A DNA stretch of 64,000 bases from Ornithinibacillus bavariensis (GTDB lineage: Bacteria; Bacillota; Bacilli; Bacillales; Amphibacillaceae): positions 248,001 through 312,000 of the forward strand of contig NZ_BORP01000004.1 of the NCBI RefSeq assembly GCF_018333235.1, in the 5' to 3' direction. Position 1 is the stretch's first letter; every line of letters starts with the position of its first letter. This document shows positions 45,461-54,029 of this stretch, piece after piece. The notes under the pieces were generated by a model. That model had not been told where the DNA came from. It saw only the letters and a program-made list of their open reading frames with translations, and did not search any database. The translations under genes were made by a program, and so were the position numbers.

Positions 45461-46597
45461 ATGTATATTGGCGAAAAGTTAAAACTAAGAAGAAAAAAAG
45501 CTGGATTTACACAGGAACAAGTTGCCGAGAAAATGAATATTACCCGGCAAACATTATCCAATTGGGAGGTCGGAAAAAATTATCCTGATATTGACTCCAT
45601 CATTTCACTTAGCCAAATCTATAATCTCTCCTTAGACGAATTGTTGTTAGGAAAAATCCATTTTAAAGGAGAGTTTGTCATGAATAAGAGATTAACATTA
45701 GATGAAATTACTGCTTTATTAAAAAAGCATTACCCGACCGCTATAAATATGAAAGAACTAAATGGTGGCCTAGTTTCGCAAACTTATTTGTTTGAAGACG
45801 GAAAACAACACTTTATTTTTCAAGTAGGAAATCAACATGAAAGTTATAAGAAAGAACAATTTATTGGGAAGGAACTTATGAAGTGGTTACCTGTTCGGAA
45901 TGTATTAGAAATTAATCAGGACGATAATGGAATTGCTTATTCTATCTCAACATTTATAGAAGGCGAAAAATTATATGACCTCAATAGCCAAGAGCTTCTC
46001 GACATCGTTCCTGCTGTTTTAGAAACATTAGAAACTTTGGAATCCATTGAGGTGCCTGTGGATAAACAGGGATATGGCTATTTTGATAGTAATGGCAACG
46101 CTTCTTACCCGACCTGGTTAAATTTTATTGGTGCTGTATACAACAACGACATTTATAACTGGTCATCCTTAGAACAAAAAGGATTGGATTCTGAAGTAGT
46201 TCATCAGGCAATGAAAGAGTTAAAATCTCATATAAAAAACATTCCTATCAGCTCAAGAAATATTGTTCACGGTGATTTAGGCTCATTTAACTTATTGGCT
46301 AAGAATAATAAGGTCACAGGTATTATTGATTGGAGTTTATCCTTATATGGGGACCATTTATACGATAAAGCAAATATTCTATTTTGGAATGAGAAGAAGC
46401 TTCAACCACTTATCAAAGAAATAACAAATAAATATATTACAACGTTCGAAACAAGAGAAATTGTATATTGCTATATGCTTCGGATAGGATTAGAAGAGTT
46501 ATATAACACAGTAATTCGCGAATTTGTGGGCTACGATATTGAATGGGTAGCCAATCGGTTAAATGAGATTATGCGTAACTTTTTATATCAAAAATAA
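45461..46597 (+). CDS. XRE helix-turn-helix fused to aminoglycoside-phosphotransferase-like kinase
   Basis: This unusual two-domain protein is 378 residues from the ATG at 45461, which suits AAGGAG nine bases upstream better than the ATG two codons earlier. Residues about 4-62 are an XRE/Cro-type HTH (MYIGEKLKLRRKKAGFTQEQ, then ITRQTLSNWEVGKNYPDIDS). Residues about 75-378 are an APH-like kinase with catalytic NIVHGDLGSFNLL, the metal motif GIIDWSLSLYGD, and a hygromycin-phosphotransferase-like pattern. The junction contains a second start, ATG 45680, with AAAGGAGA seven bases upstream, which would yield a free 305-residue kinase. The substrate is unknown. It lies divergent from gapB, in a position absent from B. 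subtilis. Confidence 0.85.
   Translation: MYIGEKLKLRRKKAGFTQEQVAEKMNITRQTLSNWEVGKNYPDIDSIISLSQIYNLSLDELLLGKIHFKGEFVMNKRLTLDEITALLKKHYPTAINMKELNGGLVSQTYLFEDGKQHFIFQVGNQHESYKKEQFIGKELMKWLPVRNVLEINQDDNGIAYSISTFIEGEKLYDLNSQELLDIVPAVLETLETLESIEVPVDKQGYGYFDSNGNASYPTWLNFIGAVYNNDIYNWSSLEQKGLDSEVVHQAMKELKSHIKNIPISSRNIVHGDLGSFNLLAKNNKVTGIIDWSLSLYGDHLYDKANILFWNEKKLQPLIKEITNKYITTFETREIVYCYMLRIGLEELYNTVIREFVGYDIEWVANRLNEIMRNFLYQK
45666..45682 (+). promoter_or_regulatory. Internal ribosome binding site and start within the HTH-APH gene
   Basis: AAAGGAGA (45666-45673) is placed six to seven bases before the ATG at 45680-45682, in frame with the HTH domain. Independent initiation would produce the kinase domain alone, at the size usual for APH-family enzymes. 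Confidence 0.7.
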
Positions 46598-46666
46598 CTA
46601 CGGTTTGGTTGGTTTAAAGCAAGTAAAGCTAAAAGCAACAATATAAAAATTAGAAAGAACTACAAA

Positions 46667-46712
46667 GGTAGTGTCCCCCAAAATATATCGTTACTTTTTT
46701 GGGGGACGGTAT
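46667..46712. repeat. 46-bp palindromic repeat (copy 2, related to 5733-5786)
   Basis: The left arm begins GGTAGTGTCCCCCAAAA (46667-46683), identical to the copy at 5733 at 16 of 17 bases. GTCCCCCAAAA (46673-46683) pairs perfectly with TTTTGGGGGAC (46697-46707). It lies 70 bp past the HTH-APH stop codon, in a 328-bp gap, and may serve as its terminator, though it has no T tract. The rest of the gap shows nothing recognisable. Confidence 0.6.
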
Positions 46713-46925
46713 ATGTAATTAAATAATCTCTTTCTTATTAATCTTACTTTTGAAATTCGTGTTGCTATTAAGGTGGCATATAACTGATATCAAATTCCTT
46801 GATTATAATTTTCAATTCTGATTCTATACACCTACATGAAAGATAATGATAAGATAGTTATTGTCAAGCAATGAAGTAATGGAAAAAGTTTGTAGAGATA
46901 ATGTTTAGGAGGCATCGTTCAATAT

Positions 46926-47369
46926 ATGGATAGAATTTCCTTTAGAGATATTGATAGCTCTAATGAACGGATTGTTAGAAGTATAAAATTAAAACCCGGA
47001 CAAGAAAAATTTATTGAAACTGTCGATGAATGTTTGAAAGAAGCTCAAACATACCAAGAATGGCATCCAGTCGCAATATATTACGATAAGGAAATTGTTG
47101 GCTTTGCGATGTACGGTTCCTTTGGTCCTAATAAAGATACTTGGATTGATCGAATAATGATCGATGAAAAATACCAGGGTAAAGGCTTAGGTAGAATTGC
47201 AATGATCAAGCTCATTGATATTGTGTCAATGGAGTATGGGGTAAACGTTATCTATTTGAGTATCATCGAGGAAAATAGAGCAGCTCAACATTTATACGAA
47301 AGCTTAGGATTTGAATATATTAATGAAAAAGACCCGAATGGAGAACTCATCTTTAAATATACTGTTTAA
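46926..47369 (+). CDS. GNAT acetyltransferase, BltD (spermine/spermidine) type
   Basis: This 147-residue GNAT protein is close in pattern to BltD, the B. subtilis polyamine acetyltransferase linked to the Blt drug exporter. Matching parts are SFRDIDSS, FIETVDECLKEAQTYQEW, PVAIYYDKEIVGFAMYGSFG, the acetyl-CoA loop DEKYQGKGLGRIAMIKLI, and IYLSIIEENRAAQHLYESLG. It would acetylate spermidine or spermine or a similar diamine. AGGAGG lies 13 bases upstream of the ATG, a long spacing. It stands alone between the HTH-APH gene and coaE, with a terminator downstream; no blt exporter gene is adjacent. Confidence 0.82.
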   Translation: MDRISFRDIDSSNERIVRSIKLKPGQEKFIETVDECLKEAQTYQEWHPVAIYYDKEIVGFAMYGSFGPNKDTWIDRIMIDEKYQGKGLGRIAMIKLIDIVSMEYGVNVIYLSIIEENRAAQHLYESLGFEYINEKDPNGELIFKYTV

Positions 47370-47525
47370 GATTATCAAAGAAAGCCATTGTCACTCTAGT
47401 AAAGGATCTAGCAACTTTCTTATCTACCAACTAAATTCGTGCTATAGTCAATAAAAGAGTTCAATAGAAAAAACTTCAACAAAATAGAAAATCGACATTA
47501 GCAATTATAGTTCAACCATACTAAA

Positions 47526-47580
47526 AGGGAGTGTAAGATAATCTGTGCATATCACAGTTTTCGTTTACACTCCCTCTTTT
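47526..47580. terminator. Terminator between the BltD-like gene and coaE
   Basis: AGGGAGTGTAA (47526-47536) pairs with TTACACTCCCT (47565-47575), with an inner CTGTG/CACAG hairpin. TCTTTT follows on the plus strand. It lies about 155 bp after the BltD-like gene and 75 bp from the end of coaE. Confidence 0.75.
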
Positions 47581-47651
47581 ATTAATTAATGTAGTAGTGA
47601 ACTATTCTGGCAGTTTTCTCGATCTTCTAAAAATCAATAAACACTACTTGA

Positions 47652-48251
47652 TCATAGAACATTCCACTTCCTTAAGATGTCCTTTAGCTGCCCAAAACTA
47701 TCTTCCTTCGTACCATTATTATTAATTACTGCATCAGCAAGTTCTATTTTTTCACGAACAGGGATTTGTGAACGAATTCGTTGCAATGCCTCTTTCTCAC
47801 TAGAGCCATCTCTACTCATTAATCGTTCAAGCTGCGTGTTTTCATCGACATAGACGACCACAATTTTCTCTACAAAATGGGTTAGCTTGCTTTCAAACAA
47901 CAATGGAATATCCATCACTACACATTTCTCCAATTCCTTAGTATAAGCTTCCTTCTCTTCAAGCATCCGCTTCCGTATAGCAGGGTGAACGATCCCATTT
48001 AATTTCTTACGCTTCCCCTCATCTGTAAAAATAATGGAACCAAGTTTCTTACGATCAATCGACTGATCCTCCAATAGAATTGTTTCACCAAATTCCTTTA
48101 CAATCTCTTGATAGGCAAATTCACCAGGTTCAACGACTTCACGTGATATCTTGTCCGCATCAATTACTGGAATATGAAGCTCTTTAAACATAGTGGAAAC
48201 CGTACTTTTTCCACTTGCAATACTTCCTGTTAATCCAATTACTAAGGTCAT
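47652..48251 (-). CDS. coaE: Dephospho-CoA kinase
   Basis: CoaE phosphorylates dephospho-CoA, the last step of coenzyme A synthesis. The P-loop IGLTGSIASGKSTVS is at the N-terminus (residues about 5-19). The lid and substrate regions are visible as VIDADKISREVVEPG, VMDIPLLFESKLTH, VVVYVDENTQLERLMSRDGS and the C-terminal ADAVINNNGT. The frame extends 19 codons upstream into mutM, but AAAGGAGAG directly precedes the ATG at 48249-48251, giving 199 residues. It begins 13 bp after mutM, in the B. subtilis order polA-mutM-coaE. Confidence 0.95.
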   Translation of the reverse strand: MTLVIGLTGSIASGKSTVSTMFKELHIPVIDADKISREVVEPGEFAYQEIVKEFGETILLEDQSIDRKKLGSIIFTDEGKRKKLNGIVHPAIRKRMLEEKEAYTKELEKCVVMDIPLLFESKLTHFVEKIVVVYVDENTQLERLMSRDGSSEKEALQRIRSQIPVREKIELADAVINNNGTKEDSFGQLKDILRKWNVL

Positions 48252-48264
48252 GCTAGTCTCTCCT

Positions 48265-49092
48265 TTACAACTTCTGACACTGAAGGCAGACATGGGTACC
48301 ACGTCCACCCACTTTCATTTTTGTAATAGGAGCTCCGCAATTTTTACATGCTTTATTTTCTTGACCATATACATATAGCTCCTGCTGAAACATCCCCATC
48401 TCACCCTGGCCATTAACATAGGATCGAATGGTAGTTCCTCCCTGCCTTACTGCTTCTTCAAGCGTTGCGATCGCTTGTTTTTGTATTTCTTGGACCTCTT
48501 TTTTCTTAAGCTTATTTGCTTGTTTAAGAGGATGTACCCCGGCTTTAAACAAGGTTTCATCTACATATATATTTCCAAGACCTGCAACCACAGTCTGATC
48601 TAATAACACTGCTTTAATGGAACGGTTTGTATTTTTAAGCTTTTTGTAAAAGTAATCCAGTGTGAAATCCTTATCAAATGGGTCAGGTCCTAGCTTCTTT
48701 AAGGGCTCTTGAATAAGTTCTTCTCCCTTATTTACTAGATGCATCGTACCGAATTTCCGGACATCGTTATAGCGTAATTCCTCTTCAGTCGTAAAAGAAA
48801 AAATGACATGGGTATGTTTTTTTATCGGTTCATCCTTGTAATGAACACTATATTTTCCTTCCATTCGCAGATGTGAAATTAACGTATAATCATCCAATTC
48901 AAATAAGAGATATTTTCCTTTTCGTTTAATATCATGAATCGTCTGTCCGATTAAAAGATGCTTAAATTGTTCTGTATCCTCTGGTTTTTTAACAATTTTC
49001 CCCCAATAAACGGATACCTGGTCAATGGTTCGATTTAATACAAATCGCTTTAATGTTCTACGTATTGTTTCTACTTCTGGTAATTCTGGCAT
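48265..49092 (-). CDS. mutM: Formamidopyrimidine-DNA glycosylase (Fpg/MutM)
   Basis: MutM removes 8-oxoguanine and formamidopyrimidines and nicks the abasic site. The catalytic N-terminus PELPEVETIRRTL provides Pro2 and Glu3 after Met removal. The helix-two-turn-helix region contains LDQTVVAGLGNIYVDETLFK with the conserved GNIY. The C-terminal zinc finger, near residues 246-275, has four cysteines in CKNCGAPITKM and THVCLQCQ. The 275-residue length is typical. It follows polA by 11 bp and precedes coaE, as in B. subtilis. Confidence 0.97.
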   Translation of the reverse strand: MPELPEVETIRRTLKRFVLNRTIDQVSVYWGKIVKKPEDTEQFKHLLIGQTIHDIKRKGKYLLFELDDYTLISHLRMEGKYSVHYKDEPIKKHTHVIFSFTTEEELRYNDVRKFGTMHLVNKGEELIQEPLKKLGPDPFDKDFTLDYFYKKLKNTNRSIKAVLLDQTVVAGLGNIYVDETLFKAGVHPLKQANKLKKKEVQEIQKQAIATLEEAVRQGGTTIRSYVNGQGEMGMFQQELYVYGQENKACKNCGAPITKMKVGGRGTHVCLQCQKL

Positions 49093-49103
49093 GTTAATTC
49101 TCC

Positions 49104-51740
49104 TTACTTTGCATCATACCAACTATCGCCATAAGCATATTCTGCCTTTAATGGTACAAGTAGCTCAACGGTTTGCTCCATCATGGCCGGAACAATTTCT
49201 TTCAGTTTCTCTAGTTCTTCCTTTGGAGCCTCTAAGATTAATTCGTCATGAACCTGAAGCAGCATTCTAGCTTGCATCTTTTCATCGATGAGTTTTTCAT
49301 GTAAGTCAATCATAGCCTTCTTAATGATATCAGCAGCTGTTCCTTGAATTGGCGTGTTCATCGCTGTTCTTTCTGCAAAACTACGAAGATTAAAGTTTCT
49401 GCTCGTGATATCAGGTAAATATCTTCTTCTATTCATTAATGTCGTGACATAACCTTTATGCTTGGCTTCCTGAACGATATCATCCATATAGGCCTTAACA
49501 CCAGGATAACTAGCAAAATAGCGCTCGATAAATTGCTTAGCTTCCTTACGGGTAATGCCTAGATTTTGCGAAAGACCGAAATCACTAATACCATAAACAA
49601 TTCCAAAATTAACTGCTTTCGCCTGTCTTCTCATATTCGAGGTGACTTCGTCTTCAGATACATGGAAAACGTCCATAGCTGTTTGCGTATGAATATCTTG
49701 TCCCTTTTTAAACGCAGCAATTAATTTTTCATCATTTGCTATATGGGCTAACACTCGTAATTCAATTTGCGAGTAATCTGCAGCAAACATAATCCAGCCT
49801 TCCTGAGAAGGAACAAAAGCTTGTCTAATCTTTCTTCCCTCTTCTATTCGGATTGGAATGTTTTGTAAATTTGGATCGATTGAGCTCAATCTACCTGTTT
49901 GTGTTAATGCTTGATTATAGCGAGTATGAATTTTGCTTGTCTTTTTGTCTACAACCTTTAATAAACCTTCAATATAGGTTGACTGAAGTTTTCCTAATTG
50001 ACGATACAATAGAATTTTGGGGATAATCTCATGCTCATGTTGCAGTTGCTCTAAAACATCTGCAGCAGTCGAATAGCCTGTTTTTGTTTTCTTAACTACC
50101 GGCAAGCCCAATTTTTCAAATAAGATTGGACCTAACTGCTTAGGAGAATTTAAATTAAAGGTTTCTCCAGCAAGTTCATATATCTCTTTTTCAATTTCGC
50201 CTAACCGCTCTTTTAGTTCCGTACTCATTTGCTCGATACGTTCCACATCGAGTATAACACCTGTATGCTCCATCTCTCCTAAAATAAGTGCTAATGGCAT
50301 TTCTAGTTCTTTTAATAATTCAAACTGTTCATTTGCTCGTAGCTCTTCTTCCATTTTCTCTTTTAGTGTGAACAAAAGCATGGTTTTCCGTACGATATGG
50401 TCAGCTAGCACCTCTTGGTCTGGTACTTTCATTTTTGCTCCCTTACCATATACTTCTTCATCATATAGAACCGTCTTTAATCCTATACGATGTCCAATTG
50501 CTGGAATATCATGATTATTCTCAGAAGGATCTAGTAAATAAGACGCGAGCAATACATCAAAGGTCATGCCTTTCAAATGAATTCCCTTTTTCCAAAGAGA
50601 AACTAACGACTGTTTTGCATCAAAGACAATTTTTCTTTGCTTTTCGTCTTCTGCCCAAGTTTTAAAAGCTTCTGATTGAAGTGCAATATCTGTAGGAATA
50701 AAATATGCATGTTTGCTATTCACTACTCCTATTCCCTCAATAGGTGCAGTATGATAACTATCCGTTAATATTTCAACAATTAATGCTTCTTCACCAGTAA
50801 ACATATCTTCTTGAACCTTGTCTACTATTTGGAAATCTATTGCTTCAAACTCATTCGTTGATTCCTCTATGGCTACATCTGAGCCAACTCTATCAAGTAG
50901 GGATTGGAAGCCTAAATCCTTAAAGATGCTAGTCAAATCCTGAGGAGCAAAACCATCATATTGGAGATCTTCTAATTGTATCTCAACTGGAGACACACAA
51001 TTAATCGTTGCAAGTTCTTTACTCATAAATGCATCTTCTTTATGATTGGTTAAGTTTTCTTTTAATTTCTTGCCACTTATTTCATCTAAATGATCATAAA
51101 CATTTTCTAATGTTTTATACTCTTTTAGTAGCTTTGTGGCAGTCTTTTCTCCAACTCCAGGTACTCCAGGAATATTGTCTGAGCTATCACCCATTAGCGC
51201 CTTTAAATCGATAATTTGATCTGGTGTTAACTCCATCTTTTCAACCATATATTCTGGAGTATATGCTTCAACTTCACTTATACCCTTTTTCGTAACATTA
51301 ACGGTTACATGCTCGGATACAAGTTGTAACATATCCTTATCACCGGAAATAACCTGAACATCCCACTTCTTTTCTTTCGCTTGTATAGCTAATGTACCAA
51401 TAATATCATCAGCCTCATATTGGTCTAGCTCATAATGACGAATTTGAAATGCGTTAAGTAATTCTCTTACTAGTGGAAACTGTTCAGACAACTCTGGTGG
51501 TGTCTTTTGGCGTCCACCTTTATACTCCTTAAACGTGCTATGTCTAAATGTTGTCTTCCCAGCATCAAATGCTACTAAAATATGTGTCGGCTTTTGCTCC
51601 TCTAAAATACGTAAGAGCATTGTTGTAAATCCATACACTGCATTTGTATATACTCCCCTATCATTGTTTAATAGTGGAAGAGCAAAAAACGCACGGTATG
51701 TAATACTGTTACCATCAATTAGTACTAATTTTTCCGCCAA
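49104..51740 (-). CDS. polA: DNA polymerase I
   Basis: Pol I processes Okazaki fragments and fills repair gaps. The N-terminal 5' nuclease domain (residues about 1-290) has LVLIDGNSITYRAFFALPLL and YEADDIIGTLAIQAKEKKWD plus the VPGVGEKTATKLL helix-hairpin-helix. The middle exonuclease-like domain (about 300-470) keeps the fold, but the usual catalytic acidic motifs are not clear, as in other Bacillus Pol I enzymes with an inactive proofreading domain. The polymerase domain has TGRLSSIDPNLQNIPIR, FAADYSQIELRVLAHIA, KAVNFGIVYG and VHDELILEAP. The length is 878. Confidence 0.97.
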   Translation of the reverse strand: MAEKLVLIDGNSITYRAFFALPLLNNDRGVYTNAVYGFTTMLLRILEEQKPTHILVAFDAGKTTFRHSTFKEYKGGRQKTPPELSEQFPLVRELLNAFQIRHYELDQYEADDIIGTLAIQAKEKKWDVQVISGDKDMLQLVSEHVTVNVTKKGISEVEAYTPEYMVEKMELTPDQIIDLKALMGDSSDNIPGVPGVGEKTATKLLKEYKTLENVYDHLDEISGKKLKENLTNHKEDAFMSKELATINCVSPVEIQLEDLQYDGFAPQDLTSIFKDLGFQSLLDRVGSDVAIEESTNEFEAIDFQIVDKVQEDMFTGEEALIVEILTDSYHTAPIEGIGVVNSKHAYFIPTDIALQSEAFKTWAEDEKQRKIVFDAKQSLVSLWKKGIHLKGMTFDVLLASYLLDPSENNHDIPAIGHRIGLKTVLYDEEVYGKGAKMKVPDQEVLADHIVRKTMLLFTLKEKMEEELRANEQFELLKELEMPLALILGEMEHTGVILDVERIEQMSTELKERLGEIEKEIYELAGETFNLNSPKQLGPILFEKLGLPVVKKTKTGYSTAADVLEQLQHEHEIIPKILLYRQLGKLQSTYIEGLLKVVDKKTSKIHTRYNQALTQTGRLSSIDPNLQNIPIRIEEGRKIRQAFVPSQEGWIMFAADYSQIELRVLAHIANDEKLIAAFKKGQDIHTQTAMDVFHVSEDEVTSNMRRQAKAVNFGIVYGISDFGLSQNLGITRKEAKQFIERYFASYPGVKAYMDDIVQEAKHKGYVTTLMNRRRYLPDITSRNFNLRSFAERTAMNTPIQGTAADIIKKAMIDLHEKLIDEKMQARMLLQVHDELILEAPKEELEKLKEIVPAMMEQTVELLVPLKAEYAYGDSWYDAK

Positions 51741-51805
51741 TTGTTATTCCTCCTTACACGACAAGTCTACTTGCATCTATTCTACCATTACTATTTCGAT
51801 AGGTA

Positions 51806-51842
51806 AAAAAATTTAGAAGCATCCCTAAAGCGGAATGCTTCT
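51806..51842 (-). terminator. Terminator after phoPR
   Basis: On the minus strand AGAAGCATTCC and GGGATGCTTCT pair with one mismatch and are followed by a T-rich tract. The first arm touches the phoR stop codon region. Confidence 0.75.
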
Positions 51843-53203
51843 CATTTTGGAAAATATAGATGAAAAGTAGTTCCAGTATTTAATTCACTCTCTACTTCAA
51901 TCATTCCCTTATGCAGCTCGACAATATGCTTCACAATTGCAAGCCCAAGGCCAGTACCACCTGTATTACGGCTTCGAGCTTTATCTACCCGATAAAAGCG
52001 TTCAAAAATTCTAGGTAGCTCTTCCTTTGGAATGCCGATTCCTGTATCCTTCACGCATAGATGGATAAAATCCTGTTCTTCCTTAACGTTTAACGTGACT
52101 CTTCCATCCTTGGGTGTATAGTTTATCGCATTTGCGACTAGATTAATCATAACCTGCTTAATTCCATTTAAATCTGCAAGAAAATCTATTTCAGAGTCAT
52201 TGTCAATGATTAGTTGAATACCTTTTTGATCAGCCTGCTGTTTTAAAACTGGGATAACATCATCTATCAGCTTTCGGGTATTTACCAAAGTAAGCTCCAG
52301 TTTGGAATCTTCATTTTCCAACTTTGACAACGTTAATAAATCCTGTATTAATGATTGTAGCCGTCTACTCTCTTCATTAATAATACCTAGAAATTGTCTC
52401 GCTATTTCCTTATCTTTTAAATCATCATCTAATAGCGTTTCGGAAAATCCTCGAATAGAAGTTATTGGGGTTTTCAGCTCATGAGAAACATTTGCTACAA
52501 AATCCTTACGCATTACTTCAAGTTGCTTCAAATCAGAAATATCATACAAGACTAGTACAACACCTTTTATAATATTACGCTCATCAAATATAGGTGCTGA
52601 AACTATTTCAAAATACTGTTTTACCTCAGCATCAAGCGTAACAAAATCCTTTACATTCTCTTCATATAAAAAGGTTTGCTGGATTGTTTTGTGAAGTTTC
52701 TCCTGCTCCATTACATCATAATATAAATATCCAATATAATCCTTCTCCAGCTTCCCAAAAATGGATAAAAACTTCTTGTTGACTAGGTGTATATATCCTT
52801 TTTCATCGATCAACACTAGCCCACTCTGAATATTTTCAATTACTGTAGTTAATTGTTCTGCAACTATCTTTTCATGAATGGAGATTTCACTAAGACTTCT
52901 TGCAAGTGAATTAATTTTCATCAGCAAAGATGCCATACTTCCACTCACTGGATGATGCATTCTGGCTCGAAAGTTCCCTTTTACTAGTTCATCTAAAGTT
53001 ACTGTTGCTTTCTCAATTGGTTTAATGTATTTATCATAAATGTAATGAAGCAAGGACATAAAAACTACAAATTCGGTCAGCAAAACAAGCAACAGGACAA
53101 ACAGATTATTCGTAAATTGGCTTAAAACGATTCCAGTTACAATTAAGGTAATCATTACAATGATTACTAAGTTTAGAAATGGTTTTATCGTAGTGAACTT
53201 CAC
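51842..53203 (-). CDS. phoR: Phosphate-regulation sensor histidine kinase PhoR, without extracytoplasmic domain
   Basis: PhoR autophosphorylates and passes phosphate to PhoP in phosphate starvation. Here two transmembrane helices (residues about 10-30 and 34-55) are joined by only a few residues, so the roughly 150-residue extracytoplasmic domain of the 579-residue B. subtilis PhoR is missing; total length is 453. The cytoplasmic part is complete: HAMP-like (about 57-110), PAS (about 115-225), dimerisation with H241 in ANVSHELKTPITSIRG, and the HATPase boxes MINLVANAINYTPK, VKDTGIGIPKEELP and TGGTGLGLAIVKHI. The start codon overlaps the end of phoP by four bases. Confidence 0.93.
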   Translation of the reverse strand: MKFTTIKPFLNLVIIVMITLIVTGIVLSQFTNNLFVLLLVLLTEFVVFMSLLHYIYDKYIKPIEKATVTLDELVKGNFRARMHHPVSGSMASLLMKINSLARSLSEISIHEKIVAEQLTTVIENIQSGLVLIDEKGYIHLVNKKFLSIFGKLEKDYIGYLYYDVMEQEKLHKTIQQTFLYEENVKDFVTLDAEVKQYFEIVSAPIFDERNIIKGVVLVLYDISDLKQLEVMRKDFVANVSHELKTPITSIRGFSETLLDDDLKDKEIARQFLGIINEESRRLQSLIQDLLTLSKLENEDSKLELTLVNTRKLIDDVIPVLKQQADQKGIQLIIDNDSEIDFLADLNGIKQVMINLVANAINYTPKDGRVTLNVKEEQDFIHLCVKDTGIGIPKEELPRIFERFYRVDKARSRNTGGTGLGLAIVKHIVELHKGMIEVESELNTGTTFHLYFPK

Positions 53204-53892
53204 GTCGGATCCTCCATTTTATAACCAAGTCCACGAATCGTCTTAATATAAATCGGCTTTTTCGTATTGGGTTCAATTTTCTCACGTAAATGACTAACAT
53301 GAACATCAACAATTCGAGTATCCCCAACAAAGTCATAATCCCAAACTGCACTTAATAACTGGTCCCGTGATAAAACTCGATCCTTATTCTTAGCAAGATA
53401 ATACAGTAATTCAAACTCTTTACGAGTAAAAGCAAGGACTTCTTCATCCTTCTCCGCTTCATAACGTTCCGGATAGATAATTAAGTCGCCAATTTTTATA
53501 CGAGTGGTTGGATTAATACTAGAAGTAGTGGTCCTTCTTAAAATTGCTTTGATACGTGCAATTACTTCCTTTGGACTAAATGGTTTTGTTAAATAATCAT
53601 CCGCCCCAATTTCTAAACCAAGTATTTTATCAAACTCTTCATCCCGAGCTGTTAGCATTAAAACTGGTGTATCTATTTTATTTCTTCTTAATTGCTTACA
53701 TACTTCAATTCCATCCATTTCAGGGAGCATTAAATCCAGAATGATAAAATCATAATTGTTTTTATCGGTTTTTCGAATTGCCTCTAAACCATCATAGGCA
53801 ACATCCGTAACAAAACCAGCCTTCTCTAAATTGAATTTTAATAACGTTACAATTGATGCCTCGTCATCAACAATCAAAACCTTTTCATTCAT
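53200..53892 (-). CDS. phoP: Phosphate-regulation response regulator PhoP
   Basis: PhoP is an OmpR-type regulator controlling phosphate uptake and wall teichoic acid genes. The receiver domain (residues about 1-118) has acidic DDEA, the phosphoacceptor aspartate in FIILDLMLPEMDG and the switch lysine in ADDYLTKPFSPKE. The C-terminal winged helix runs from about 135 to 228, with AFTRKEFELLYYLAKNKDRV and TRIVDVHVSHLREKIEPNTK. The ATG at 53892 is preferred because GGGGA is nine bases upstream; the ATG three codons earlier overlaps it. The length is 230 residues. It is first in phoPR. Confidence 0.95.
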   Translation of the reverse strand: MNEKVLIVDDEASIVTLLKFNLEKAGFVTDVAYDGLEAIRKTDKNNYDFIILDLMLPEMDGIEVCKQLRRNKIDTPVLMLTARDEEFDKILGLEIGADDYLTKPFSPKEVIARIKAILRRTTTSSINPTTRIKIGDLIIYPERYEAEKDEEVLAFTRKEFELLYYLAKNKDRVLSRDQLLSAVWDYDFVGDTRIVDVHVSHLREKIEPNTKKPIYIKTIRGLGYKMEDPT

Positions 53893-54029
53893 GCAATCCA
53901 TTCCCCATTTCTATTTTTAATAGGAAAAGCTTTATATATATATATTTATCTTACAATGAATGCTTGGGAAAGAAAATCAAAGAGCCTATTTGTAAAGAAA
54001 ACTTTATAATTGTTTGAAATTGTTTGCTT

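Noticed and set aside
53106-53351. 81-codon frame at the phoP/phoR junction
   Set aside because: Alternative frame inside phoP and phoR; does not restore a PhoR sensor domain.
53933-53945. Short TA repeat upstream of phoP
   Set aside because: About six TA units is within chance for AT-rich promoter DNA; no sign of phase variation.
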